Shown piece after piece: positions 26,188 to 36,189 of a DNA stretch of 64,000 bases; positions within the stretch are counted from its first letter, which is position 1, and every line of letters begins with the position of its first letter. This stretch comes from Oryzomonas sagensis (GTDB lineage Bacteria; Desulfobacterota; Desulfuromonadia; Geobacterales; Pseudopelobacteraceae), in contig NZ_VZRA01000003.1 of NCBI RefSeq assembly GCF_008802355.1, forward strand, positions 608,664-672,663, written 5' to 3'. Under the pieces are notes generated by a model, which saw only the letters and a list, made by a program, of their open reading frames with translations, did not search any database and had not been told where the DNA came from. Made by a program: the position numbers and the translations under genes.

Positions 26188-27833
26188 CAGCGTTTCCTCC
26201 CCTGGCAGGTGATGATGTTCCAGCATAGCCTGGCTATCCCCTCGAAGTCGGAGGTCATTTCATTGAACAGCTTGGCGGCCCGCGGCGGGCAGACGCCGTT
26301 GCTCATCCGCTCGAAATGGTTCTGCCGTGCCGTCTCAAAGACGACGCGAGCCGCTGTTTTTGCGGCCGCCAAATCAAAACTGTCCCGGATGAAGCCATGC
26401 CTGATCATATGTTCGGTATCGCTGATAGCGGTAGCTACAACCAGGGCAAGCCGCTTCAGGTCATCCATGGCATCCTCCGAGAAAACGACGCCGGCCTCCT
26501 TTTTACCCACGATCCCCTCCAGGATATTCTCGCAACGGTCACCCACATGCTCCAGGTCGCTGACCGTCTGGAAAAGGCCGGGGATATCGTAGCTGATCTC
26601 AGGGCTGTCCGCAGTCCGGGCCAGGGCTGCAAGGAACGTGGTGATCTCGTGATTGAGCGAATCGAGCACTTGCTCATGCTGCCGAATGGTATCCGCCCTG
26701 CGGGCGTCGAAATCGGAAAGTATTTCGTGGATGTCGGCGTACATGAACGCCGTCACCGACATCATGCGGATAATTTCCTTGCGGACCTGTTCCATGGCAA
26801 GCGGGGGCGTATTAAGGATGCGCTCGTCAAGGTAGCCGGCACAGGGTTGGGATGCAACCGCCCCATTGCCGGTGATTACGGATGAGCCGCCGAGCATGCG
26901 GGCCAACGGGGCGCTAATCGCGATCAGAAGACACGCCACCAGAAGGCTGGAGACCGTGTGTACCCATGCCAGTTGGCAGAAGAGCGGCTGGCCCTCGCTA
27001 CAGGCGCCCGACCATTCGACGAACGGCAGGCGCTGGGCTGCCTCCAACATGAGTGAGGCAAGGGGCACGAGCAGCAGGGCCACTGAGAAGGCAAAAAACA
27101 GATAGGTCGTGGCGACCCTGCGGGTCACGGAGTTCCCTCCGACCGAGGCCAAGGCCCCCATCGCCGCCACGCCGATCAGACCTCCCGACACCATGCGCGA
27201 GGCGGTAATGGGATCGATCTGATACCCTGACGACAGCGAAGCGACAACCGTCACCGAAGAACGGGCCGACTGAACGAGAAACGATATCAGCGCCCCAAAG
27301 ATGGTTGCCAGGATCGGCTGATGAAAAAACAACTCATTGAAGGTGGTGTAGAAGGGATGATGATCAAAGGGACGATAGCTTCCCTCCAGCAGGGTCAACC
27401 CAAGAAAGAGCAGGCCGATCCCCAGGATAAGGTCGCCGGCGTTGGCATAGCGGCGTTTGCGGGCGAAGAATTTGAGTACGACGCCGGAAAAGATGAGCGG
27501 GGTCGAAATCAGGCTGTAGGGAATGATGTGGATATGGAGGGGCAGTGAAGCACCGATGAGCACCCCCCCCAAAACGCTCAACGCCTGAAAGATATTCAGA
27601 ACGCCGCCATTGACGAGGCCGATGGTAAAGATCACCGCAGCGCTGCCGGAATTAACAGCCAAGGCGGTGGCCATGCCGAACAGCATGGAATAGAAACGGT
27701 TCGAGGTAAGCTTAGTAAAGACGTCTCTGATGCGAGCATCAGCCACGGTCCGGATGCCGTCCGACATGAGGCGCATACCGAGCAAAAACAGGCCAATCCC
27801 ACCCAAAGCGCCCTCAATCAGACTGAGAGGCAT
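26187..27833 (-). CDS. Na/Pi cotransporter with a PhoU-like C-terminal domain
   Basis: A 548-residue NptA/PNaS-type protein. About 8-9 hydrophobic helices with the paired family motifs (NSGSAAVIFTIGLVNGG and SARSSVTVVASL) occupy residues 1-330; a PhoU-like helical domain fills the rest (about 350-540), probably binding or sensing phosphate. The ATG at 27833 is chosen because the transmembrane domain begins there and GGAG lies 10 bases upstream; the open frame extends 33 codons further. It is coupled to ppx. Confidence 0.9.
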   Translation of the reverse strand: MPLSLIEGALGGIGLFLLGMRLMSDGIRTVADARIRDVFTKLTSNRFYSMLFGMATALAVNSGSAAVIFTIGLVNGGVLNIFQALSVLGGVLIGASLPLHIHIIPYSLISTPLIFSGVVLKFFARKRRYANAGDLILGIGLLFLGLTLLEGSYRPFDHHPFYTTFNELFFHQPILATIFGALISFLVQSARSSVTVVASLSSGYQIDPITASRMVSGGLIGVAAMGALASVGGNSVTRRVATTYLFFAFSVALLLVPLASLMLEAAQRLPFVEWSGACSEGQPLFCQLAWVHTVSSLLVACLLIAISAPLARMLGGSSVITGNGAVASQPCAGYLDERILNTPPLAMEQVRKEIIRMMSVTAFMYADIHEILSDFDARRADTIRQHEQVLDSLNHEITTFLAALARTADSPEISYDIPGLFQTVSDLEHVGDRCENILEGIVGKKEAGVVFSEDAMDDLKRLALVVATAISDTEHMIRHGFIRDSFDLAAAKTAARVVFETARQNHFERMSNGVCPPRAAKLFNEMTSDFEGIARLCWNIITCQGRKR

Positions 27834-28211
27834 ATTGGTACTGCTCCATATCCTTAATTCCGGGGAGACCAGCCAGAACTGCGGCATGCCCCCGTTATCA
27901 ATCATGCTATTCTTTGCGCGGATTTCACGCAACGTGAGCGCAAAAAGGTATAGTTTTCTATCTGAAAACTATACCAGAGCCCCCACGAAAAGCACAGCTA
28001 ATTGTTCCGGCACCGGGTCATGTCCGACAAACACGCCACGGGAACCGTCAACTGCAACAGAGTAAATTAACGATTGAAAGTAATATCAGGCCTGGGATGA
28101 GGGATTATGGCAACAGCCGACAGTCATCCCCCACACCCGTAAAAGGTGAGGGGGACATCGCACCAAATCGACAACGCATCATAAAGCTTCCGCTTGAGAG
28201 GTTTTCCAGAC
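27834..28211. other. Intergenic region between Na/Pi gene and ihf gene
   Basis: A 378-base stretch with no credible gene. It holds the perfect hairpin at 27947-27975 and a second imperfect stem (CCCCCACACC and GGTGAGGGGG, about 28125-28155). The promoter of the Na/Pi-ppx operon is expected here but I cannot single it out. Confidence 0.5.
27947..27975 (-). terminator. Likely terminator after the queD-ihf gene run
   Basis: Perfect 12-bp arms GGTATAGTTTTC and GAAAACTATACC with a 5-base loop. On the minus strand the stem is followed by TTTTT, fitting intrinsic termination of transcripts leaving the ihf gene, which ends 237 bases upstream. The AT-rich stem could also be a protein-binding palindrome. 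Confidence 0.55.
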
Positions 28212-28487
28212 CTAGCCGAGCACCCGTTCCTTCAACTCCTTACCGACCTTGAAGAAGGGAAGCTTCTTGGGGCTGACCGTAATCTGCTCACCCGTTTTGG
28301 GGTTTCTTCCTGTATAGGTATCGTAACTCTTGATGACAAAGCTGCCGAGGCCGCGAATCTCAATGCGTTCGCCTTCCACCATGGCTTCTGTCATGGAGTT
28401 GAAAATGAGATTAACGATCTCTTCAGCCCGCTTGTTGGAGATATCCTTCCTGACCGCCAACTGCTCAATAAGCTCGGATTTGTTCAT
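28212..28487 (-). CDS. HU/IHF-family DNA-bending protein, IHF beta-like
   Basis: A 91-residue nucleoid protein that bends DNA as a dimer. It starts MNKSELIEQLA, typical of IHF beta, and contains IEIRGLGSFVIKSYDTYTGRNPKTG, the arm with the intercalating proline. GGAGG precedes the ATG. It ends the leftward queD run. The beta subunit is favoured over HU by length and the N-terminal sequence. Confidence 0.92.
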   Translation of the reverse strand: MNKSELIEQLAVRKDISNKRAEEIVNLIFNSMTEAMVEGERIEIRGLGSFVIKSYDTYTGRNPKTGEQITVSPKKLPFFKVGKELKERVLG

Positions 28488-28548
28488 GTCTGCTCATACC
28501 TCCGGATTTGTGCCACTTCAGGCCGTTGTAAGTAACGTAACGGCGACC

Positions 28549-29580
28549 TCAGTGCCCACACCCCCCGAGATATCGCCTTACGATATATGCTGCGTCATTG
28601 CTGCGGCCGCATTGCACCAGAACGTCGCGGAGCCTCTCGGCCGCCATGCGGGCAGACGGAGTAGTCAGAAGCCCGCTATACATATCAATTGCCCGGTCGG
28701 TGTCGCCGGCAAGCACGTGAACATCCGCGCGCAGAAGGTGGGATTGTTCCGCCAATATCCCGGCAGACATCATGACCTCAAGCTGCTGCCCCGCTTCGTG
28801 CAGCCGCCGCCCTTCGATCAACAGCAGGGCTAACCCCAGATGCGCCAGGGAATTAGCGGCATTTGCCCCAATCGCATCCCGGAAATTTGTCTCGGCCGCG
28901 TCAACGTGACCGAGCCGAAACAGGATCATTCCCTTTTCGTAGCAGTAGATATCACGATCTGAACCGGTGTACCACGCTTCAAGCAGCTCTAAAGCGTCGC
29001 CATGCCGGTTCCCGCTCGCAATCACGTACATGGATGCAAATTCCTCTCCCAAATCGGAATACCGGCTATACATTTCGCGTGGAAGCTGTTGAATCAACAG
29101 ATCATAGTATTCCATTTGCGACATGTTTACGTCGCTAGAATCATCTGTTACGAGATCTTCCGGAGCGCAGGAACTGCATGATGAGCACCCGCTTACGGAA
29201 ACAGTTTCTTTCTGCTCGTCGTCGCTTCCACAACAGAGCGCAACCAGTCCCTCCGCCTTTTCCCGTAGCACGGCATCGTCGGTCAGTGATTTTGCCAGTC
29301 CCAGGTGTTCGAGCGCCTTATCCGGCAGCCCACGCCCCAGGGCGGATTCCGCTTCACCGATATTCAGTTCGGCCAGCGCACGGTTGGCGCTGCCAATCCG
29401 CTCTTCGCAGACAGCCGACAGCCCTTCCACTCCCTGAACACCGTTTGAACCGGAAAGGAGTCGCCGCGCATCCTCATAGGCACAGCGCGCCTCAAAATAG
29501 TGGCGTTCCATCAGAAGCCGGTCGCCACGAGCCATCAGGTCGGCAGGATTTTTGGAAAACAGTTTTTTCAGGATATTCAC
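28549..29580 (-). CDS. TPR-like protein with a CSSCSSC motif
   Basis: A 343-residue cytoplasmic helical-repeat protein of unknown function. TPR-like repeats flank a short linker (about 117-150) with a CSSCSSC motif at 132-138 and an earlier CC pair, which could bind metal. The GTG at 29580 is chosen: GGAGG lies 8 bases upstream and the codon overlaps the rlmD stop (GTGA). The frame is open further upstream inside rlmD, without homology. Confidence 0.78.
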   Translation of the reverse strand: MNILKKLFSKNPADLMARGDRLLMERHYFEARCAYEDARRLLSGSNGVQGVEGLSAVCEERIGSANRALAELNIGEAESALGRGLPDKALEHLGLAKSLTDDAVLREKAEGLVALCCGSDDEQKETVSVSGCSSCSSCAPEDLVTDDSSDVNMSQMEYYDLLIQQLPREMYSRYSDLGEEFASMYVIASGNRHGDALELLEAWYTGSDRDIYCYEKGMILFRLGHVDAAETNFRDAIGANAANSLAHLGLALLLIEGRRLHEAGQQLEVMMSAGILAEQSHLLRADVHVLAGDTDRAIDMYSGLLTTPSARMAAERLRDVLVQCGRSNDAAYIVRRYLGGCGH

Positions 29581-30908
29581 GCTGATGCCTCCGCTTGCCC
29601 TCTGTGAAGCAGGGTTACGCTTTCCAAATGAAATGTCTGGGGAAACATGTCGAGCGGAACACTCTCCGCCACGTGATAGCCCTGCCCCGCCAGAAGGCCG
29701 CAATCCCGAGCCAGAGTGCTGGAATCGCAGGATATGTAGATGATCGTGTCCGGCTTCAGACGGCTGAGTCCCGTTATGGCTGCCGCCGCCCCGCTGCGGG
29801 GAGGATCCAGAATGACCGTATCGAACCGCCGCCCCGCTGCGGCAAACCGGGCGACTCCCTCGGCGGCATCGGCGCAGACGTATTCCGCATTGGATACACC
29901 GTTTAGACGACAGTTATCCTGGGCCGTGGCGATGGAATCCCCATACCCCTCCACCCCGGTGACACTCGCTACGCCCCCTGCCAGGGGCAAGGAAAAATTA
30001 CCGTTACCGCAGTACAGGTCGAGCAGCTGTTCATGACCGCGAAACGCGGCCATACGCCGGACAAGCTCCAAAACGGCCCGGTTCTGGGGGCTGTTCACCT
30101 GGGAGAATCCACCCGGACGGAAGGTGAGCGTAGTCGGCGGGGAATCGGGAGCGGCGGCCGGCATGGCGTAGGCAAGGTAGCCGTCACCGCAGACTCTCTG
30201 CAGGGAGGATTTACGGCCGGTCTGCAGGAACAGACCGGTCAAGGGTATCAATTCGTGAAAATGGCGTTGGAAAAAACGGATAACAGCATCATGGTTGTTG
30301 CCGATGTAATTGATCGTTGCGACCGTTTCACGGTCGCCGCACTCGATGTTGATCTGGGGGATGGCTGACACTTCGGCAAACGATGCCAGAACGCTCCGCA
30401 GGCTGGACAGAGCCTCGTTGATGGCCGGCGCGGCGATGGGGCACCCCTGGGCGGCATCGTCCACAACATGGGTCGCGTTACGGAAAAAACCGATCTTCAG
30501 CCCGGCGGCGCCGGCGTGCAGCTTGAACTGGACCCGGTTGCGGTAACCGTATTCCAGGGGCGAGGCCACGGCCTCCCCTACCCGCTCGCCTTCGACCCGG
30601 CCGCCGCGCCACAGGGTTTCGGCATGGATGCTTCGTTTCGCCGCAAGCTGCTGGGAATAGGCGATGTGCTGCCAACTGCAGCCGCCGCATGTGCCGAACA
30701 GCGGGCAGGGAGGGGCGACCCGCAGCGGTGATGGGGTAACAAGCTCGGCGATCCGGGCCGTCACATACGAGCGTTTCTCGGCAATGACCGTCAGACGGAC
30801 CTCGTCGCCGGGACAGCTCAGGGGGACGAAACAGACCTTGCCGTCGATGCGGCAGACGCCGTTGCCGCCAAAGGCAAGTTTGTCGATAATCGCGACTGGT
30901 GACGACAT
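29577..30908 (-). CDS. 23S rRNA (uracil-5-)-methyltransferase, RlmD/RumA type
   Basis: A 443-residue SAM-dependent RNA uracil methyltransferase. An N-terminal TRAM domain (about 1-55) is followed by iron-sulfur cysteines C68, C74 and C77 (CPLFGTCGGC), a SAM site LDLYCGNGNFSLPL, and the motif VILDPPRSGA. ISCDSSTLARD near the C-terminus contains the catalytic Cys region. Whether the target is the RlmD or RlmC uridine cannot be told from sequence. Confidence 0.92.
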   Translation of the reverse strand: MSSPVAIIDKLAFGGNGVCRIDGKVCFVPLSCPGDEVRLTVIAEKRSYVTARIAELVTPSPLRVAPPCPLFGTCGGCSWQHIAYSQQLAAKRSIHAETLWRGGRVEGERVGEAVASPLEYGYRNRVQFKLHAGAAGLKIGFFRNATHVVDDAAQGCPIAAPAINEALSSLRSVLASFAEVSAIPQINIECGDRETVATINYIGNNHDAVIRFFQRHFHELIPLTGLFLQTGRKSSLQRVCGDGYLAYAMPAAAPDSPPTTLTFRPGGFSQVNSPQNRAVLELVRRMAAFRGHEQLLDLYCGNGNFSLPLAGGVASVTGVEGYGDSIATAQDNCRLNGVSNAEYVCADAAEGVARFAAAGRRFDTVILDPPRSGAAAAITGLSRLKPDTIIYISCDSSTLARDCGLLAGQGYHVAESVPLDMFPQTFHLESVTLLHRGQAEASA

Positions 30909-30914
30909 ATGGGG

Positions 30915-31292
30915 TTACCGGCGGACCGACGACTTCTGGCGTTTGTCGTATTCGCTGCGCATGAAGCGTGCGGGGAAATCGGGACGGGAAAGATAGGGAA
31001 GCACATTCGTGTCGAATGCCTCCAGAAGGCTCTGGCGCGCGGCCGCGATATCGGCCTCGGGCACCGCCATCTTTTCCAGGACATGGCGGAAACGAATCCG
31101 CTCCCCCAGGAGCAGACGCGCGGCCTGATACTCCGTAGGGCCGGAAAAGGGTGAGGCGGAAAGAGGTATATCGGCGCTGACCTCGATGCGCACATGGTAA
31201 TAACCGCCGAAATAGTGGCGGGTTTCATCCCGGAGACTGGCCGTTACGCCGCCGCCCAGGTCATACTCTCTGATGATCTGTTTGCTATTCAT
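30915..31292 (-). CDS. Small protein of unknown function in the queE-rlmD operon
   Basis: A 125-residue protein starting MNSKQIIREYDLGGGVTASL. I recognise no domain. It is charged, with a conserved-looking YFGGYYHVRIEV segment and no membrane segment. The start overlaps the creatininase gene by 8 bp and its stop is 6 bp from rlmD, so it is surely part of the operon. Confidence 0.8.
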   Translation of the reverse strand: MNSKQIIREYDLGGGVTASLRDETRHYFGGYYHVRIEVSADIPLSASPFSGPTEYQAARLLLGERIRFRHVLEKMAVPEADIAAARQSLLEAFDTNVLPYLSRPDFPARFMRSEYDKRQKSSVRR

Positions 31293-32007
31293 CGCAGCCC
31301 TCTTCCATCTCCTGCACCAGTTCGACCAGTTTTCGCACCAGCAGATCTTCCAGCCGGGCCCCCTTTTCGGCCGATGCCTTGCCCGGATCGCCCCACACGC
31401 CGCCGGGCCAGTAGCGGCGCTTGTCGCGCACCAGGATACCGTTGGGAAAACGGGGAAACTCGCGGGGTGCTCGCCCCTTGACCAGCTGGGGATGGGTGTG
31501 GAGGATGCGGGAGGTTTCGATTTCACCGGCATGGGAGTCGCCCGGCGTTTCGATGATGTCCCGCCCATCATCCCCGGCCAGGTCGAACTCGCTGACGACC
31601 GCTACGGAAATGTCGGCGAAACGGGCGATCAGCGCTTCACCCGCATCCTGGAGCGCCATGCGATGCGCCCCCCCGGCATGCCCCGTCAGGGCGACAAAGG
31701 TGCGCAGCCCCTGCCCGCGCAGCGCGACGACGATATCCTGGAACAGCGCCCCAAGGGTCCGGGTCGAGATGGAGATGGTGCCGGGATGCCGCGCCGTGGA
31801 ACGGCAATTGCCGTAATGAACCGGAGGAGCCACGAACAGCGGCGTTACCAGGGAGGCTTTCTTGCAAACCTCGTAGGCCTCCAGGGTATCGGTGGAGAGG
31901 GGGAGATGGCTGCCGTGCTCCTCCACCGAACCGAAGGGGATCAGGACGGTCCGGGTCTGGGCCAGGCCGGCCTCGAACTCGGTCATGGTCATCTCTTCGA
32001 TAATCAC
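31285..32007 (-). CDS. Creatininase-family amidohydrolase
   Basis: A 240-residue metal-dependent hydrolase. Family hallmarks: PFGSVEEHGSHLPLSTDT (metal ligands near Glu30, His34 and Asp40), LTGHAGGAH and DSHAGEIETS. The family includes creatininase, the archaeal ArfB deformylase and MftE. The start overlaps the queE stop (ATGA). Proximity to queD and queE hints at a pterin or deazapurine substrate, which is inference. Confidence 0.88.
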   Translation of the reverse strand: MIIEEMTMTEFEAGLAQTRTVLIPFGSVEEHGSHLPLSTDTLEAYEVCKKASLVTPLFVAPPVHYGNCRSTARHPGTISISTRTLGALFQDIVVALRGQGLRTFVALTGHAGGAHRMALQDAGEALIARFADISVAVVSEFDLAGDDGRDIIETPGDSHAGEIETSRILHTHPQLVKGRAPREFPRFPNGILVRDKRRYWPGGVWGDPGKASAEKGARLEDLLVRKLVELVQEMEEGCDE

Positions 32008-32753
32008 AGCGCCCCCAGCATCTTGTGCATCTGCGGGATCACCCGCACATCGGGGAGCAGCGCCGCAGCCGTTTCCTGCAAGCGCAGGATCTGCACGGCG
32101 GTAACGTCAACCGCGCCTGCCGGGTTGGTCAGGGGTTGGAGAAACAGTGGGGTTGAAGGGGCCACCGCCGCCATGATGGCGCACACCCGGCCGATCTCGT
32201 CCACTGGCGTATCCTGGCCGATGACCACCTTGACCGAGACCTGCCGCTGCACGGCAACCTCCAGAAAACGGCGATGTTCCTGCCAGAGTTCCTGGCCGCA
32301 GCCCGCCGTGGAAGGAAGCTTCATATCCATGCTGATATAGTCGATGCTGTCGATGACCCGCCCCAATTCGGCGTGCAGGGTGCCGTTGGTCTCCAGGTGG
32401 ATCGGGAGGATGCGGCGCAGCCCCGGCAGCCACTCCGTCAGCGTTTCAGCCTGAAGCAACGGCTCCCCGCCGGTGACGCTGATGGAGTGATGGGCACCCG
32501 GCAGGCGGTTACACCACTCCCGTACCAAGGTAACGAGGGCGTCTCCGCCGGGCGGTTGCGGCAATGGGCGCAAGGCCCCCGAGCCGGGCGCGGTTTCCAC
32601 CTGGCAGGGGGTGCCGCTGTCGTACGCCGTATCGCAGTAGCGGCAATCCAGGTTGCACTCATCCAGACGGATGAATATCTGGCGCCGCCCGGCCAGATAC
32701 CCTTCCCCCTGGATCGAGGAAAAAATCTCGCTGACGCGAGCCGGATTACTCAT
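32004..32753 (-). CDS. queE: 7-carboxy-7-deazaguanine synthase
   Basis: A 249-residue radical SAM enzyme that contracts 6-carboxytetrahydropterin to CDG in queuosine synthesis. The 4Fe-4S ligands are C33, C37 and C40 (CNLDCRYC), with FSSIQGEGYLAGRRQIFIRL before them and SVTGGEPLLQ after. It overlaps queD by 8 bp. Confidence 0.95.
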   Translation of the reverse strand: MSNPARVSEIFSSIQGEGYLAGRRQIFIRLDECNLDCRYCDTAYDSGTPCQVETAPGSGALRPLPQPPGGDALVTLVREWCNRLPGAHHSISVTGGEPLLQAETLTEWLPGLRRILPIHLETNGTLHAELGRVIDSIDYISMDMKLPSTAGCGQELWQEHRRFLEVAVQRQVSVKVVIGQDTPVDEIGRVCAIMAAVAPSTPLFLQPLTNPAGAVDVTAVQILRLQETAAALLPDVRVIPQMHKMLGAL

Positions 32754-33114
32754 AATAGCAGGCAGAGGCGTTGTCAGACTCCCAGACGGTCACGGAATCC
32801 ACCGTGATGACGTCGTTGTTGAGGCGTTCGGAGAGGCGCTGGTACAGGTAGCGCGAGATATGCTCCGAGGAAGGGGAGACATCGTGAAAGGCCGGGTTCT
32901 CGTTGAGATACTTATGGTCAAGTTCGTTGATGATGACGCCAGCCTCACGCTTGAGCACCTTGAAATCGATGCCCAGCCCGGCCTTGTCCAACTCCTTGGC
33001 GGTCACGGTCACTTCCACCCGCCAGTTGTGTCCGTGCAGGTTCTCGCAATCCCCCTGGTAGTTGATCAGGTTATGGGCTGCGGCAAAGCTCGTGCGGATC
33101 GTGAGTTTATACAT
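32746..33114 (-). CDS. queD: 6-carboxytetrahydropterin synthase
   Basis: A 122-residue QueD enzyme making the substrate of QueE from dihydroneopterin triphosphate. Zinc ligands His14, His27 and His29 and catalytic Cys23 are visible (FAAAHNL, CENLHGHNW). The ATG at 33114 is supported by homology; the frame is open to 33231 without it. It starts the leftward operon. Confidence 0.95.
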   Translation of the reverse strand: MYKLTIRTSFAAAHNLINYQGDCENLHGHNWRVEVTVTAKELDKAGLGIDFKVLKREAGVIINELDHKYLNENPAFHDVSPSSEHISRYLYQRLSERLNNDVITVDSVTVWESDNASACYYE

Positions 33115-33271
33115 GAATCGGGCTCCTGGACGCGGGATGGAATGCTCTAAATTTTTTTTATAATACACAAAAACAGAGGTAATCACAAGGGGGCGCCTGT
33201 CGACGGTTCTTGTCAGCAACGGAGGCGTCACGCAACGACATCACGGCGTGCGAAGTCTCTCGATAAAGCTT

Positions 33272-33303
33272 AAAAAAGGGCAGCCCATCGGGTTGCCCTT
33301 TTT
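33272..33303 (-). terminator. Terminator after metY
   Basis: A stem made from AAGGGCA and TGCCCTT with inner GCCC/GGGT pairing and an ATC loop, flanked by A-runs and T-runs, so it can work both ways. It lies 28 bases past the metY stop and upstream of queD. Confidence 0.85.
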
Positions 33304-33330
33304 CGTATGGCACTATCGCGTGGAGGCGAG

Positions 33331-34653
<1,323 letters not shown>

Positions 34654-34719
34654 TTACAATTACCTCGCGGGTAAGTCAACTTGATTTACGCATTTAAAGC
34701 CGATCTGTTTTGTGTACAA

Positions 34720-35790
34720 TCATGAAGAAGCCGTCTTGAGCGCAAACGACCTGATAGTTCCTCTCCCGGCCCGTTTGGCGTCATACATGGCCATATCGGC
34801 GGCACGAATCAACTCCACCCTGGTCTGGGCATCCTGCGGGAAGCTGGCTACGCCGAAGCTGGCCGTGAGCCGGATAGGCTGACCGTCATCGGCGCGAAAA
34901 CCGGCAGAGAGCATGAGATCGAGCAGCTTGGCTGCCATGGCCAATGCCTGCTCCCGGCTGGTCTGGGGCAGTACGACGGCATACTCGTCCCCGCCGAAAC
35001 GCGCAGCCATGTCGCTGGAACGGATATTGTCGCCAATAAGCCTGCCAAACTCGCTCAGCATCCGGCTCCCGACCAGATGGCCGTGGGTGTCGTTGACGCT
35101 CTTCAGGTGATCCAGGTCGAGAAACACAAGCGACAGGCACGTACCGTAACGGGAGGCGCGTTCGATCTCGGTGTCGAGAAGTTGTTCGAAATAACGGGAA
35201 TTGTACAGGCCGGTCAGGTCGTCGGTGATGACGAGTTCATTGATCCGGTCATAGTTGCGGGCGTTTTCCAAGGCTATGGCGGCAAAATCGGCAATGGCCG
35301 AGATGATCGTCACATCGGCGTCGGTAAAGGGAGGCTCGTCATAACTGTTGATCAGTTCGACGACGCCGATGATCCGCTCCTTGATCATGAGCGGCACGCA
35401 GGCAACCGAGCGAACGGCGAAGGGTATCCGGGTGCCCAGATGGGCCGTAAACCTCCCATCGCTCTGCACATCCGGCAAGAGCAGCGGCCTGCCGTGCAAG
35501 GCGACCCAACCGCCGATGCCCTCCCCCTGTTCAAGCCTGACGCCTTTATGCTGTTCGGCCAGGGACGGGGAAGCCACCTCAAGGACCAGCTCTCCGGAAA
35601 GCTCGTCCACGAGCAACAGCGCCCAGGCCCTGGGCCCGATCAGCCGTTCGGCCTGTTTCAGGATGGCTTCCAGGACATCATGAACCGCAAGGCTTCCGGC
35701 CAGCGCCGTACCGATTTCAATCAACGATATCAATCCCCCATCCCCAGTCCGGGAACATTCCACGGGGGCAGCGGCGTCGCCAAGGACCAT
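34720..35790 (-). CDS. GAF-GGDEF protein with the Hypr signature serine (predicted cGAMP synthase)
   Basis: A 356-residue cytoplasmic cyclic-dinucleotide synthase with a GAF domain (about 20-175) and a GGDEF domain (190-350). The active loop is GGDEY (266-270) and the inhibitory site RSSD (257-260) is correctly placed. In the motif normally reading NDxxGHxxGD, the last Asp is Ser242 (GHLVGSRML), nine residues after Asn233. That Asp-to-Ser change is the hallmark of Geobacter Hypr enzymes such as GacA, which make 3',3'-cGAMP. The ATG at 35790 follows GAGG; a GTG three codons upstream is possible. It sits 14 bp after a small membrane protein gene. Product prediction is by residue homology only. 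Confidence 0.9.
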   Translation of the reverse strand: MVLGDAAAPVECSRTGDGGLISLIEIGTALAGSLAVHDVLEAILKQAERLIGPRAWALLLVDELSGELVLEVASPSLAEQHKGVRLEQGEGIGGWVALHGRPLLLPDVQSDGRFTAHLGTRIPFAVRSVACVPLMIKERIIGVVELINSYDEPPFTDADVTIISAIADFAAIALENARNYDRINELVITDDLTGLYNSRYFEQLLDTEIERASRYGTCLSLVFLDLDHLKSVNDTHGHLVGSRMLSEFGRLIGDNIRSSDMAARFGGDEYAVVLPQTSREQALAMAAKLLDLMLSAGFRADDGQPIRLTASFGVASFPQDAQTRVELIRAADMAMYDAKRAGRGTIRSFALKTASS

Positions 35791-35804
35791 TACCCGCACC
35801 TCAG

Positions 35805-36164
35805 TCAGATCGTAATTGTATCGCCCGGCTGCAGGCGTTCCGGCCGGGGCGGTTCATTGAAGGACGATGCCAGCAGGTAGAAAAAGAGCGCCACCGTAGC
35901 CAGTACCATAAAAAACATCGGCAGAATGCGCACCTGGACATCACGGGAATCCCCCGGCAGCACCAGGCCGAAGGCGGCCAGGACCACACCGTAACCGCCA
36001 AAGGCCGCGGCCCAGAAGATGCCCAAACGATACAGGCGCATCTCCGCCGTGTCCGACAAGGAAAACAGATCGGCTATGCCCACATGATAGAAGCTGGCCA
36101 AAACGATCAGCAAAAGGGCGGCCAGGATAAGGCGCAGGCCGCTTCGAACGGTACGTTTACGCAT
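35805..36164 (-). CDS. Small three-helix membrane protein
   Basis: A 119-residue protein with hydrophobic segments at about 11-33, 46-70 and 80-102 and a charged C-terminal tail. No domain is recognised. It lies between the YrdC gene and the GAF-GGDEF gene, in the same direction with short spacers, so it may be cotranscribed with both. Confidence 0.78.
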   Translation of the reverse strand: MRKRTVRSGLRLILAALLLIVLASFYHVGIADLFSLSDTAEMRLYRLGIFWAAAFGGYGVVLAAFGLVLPGDSRDVQVRILPMFFMVLATVALFFYLLASSFNEPPRPERLQPGDTITI

Positions 36165-36189
36165 AAACAGTATCCCTTTTCAGCGTTAA

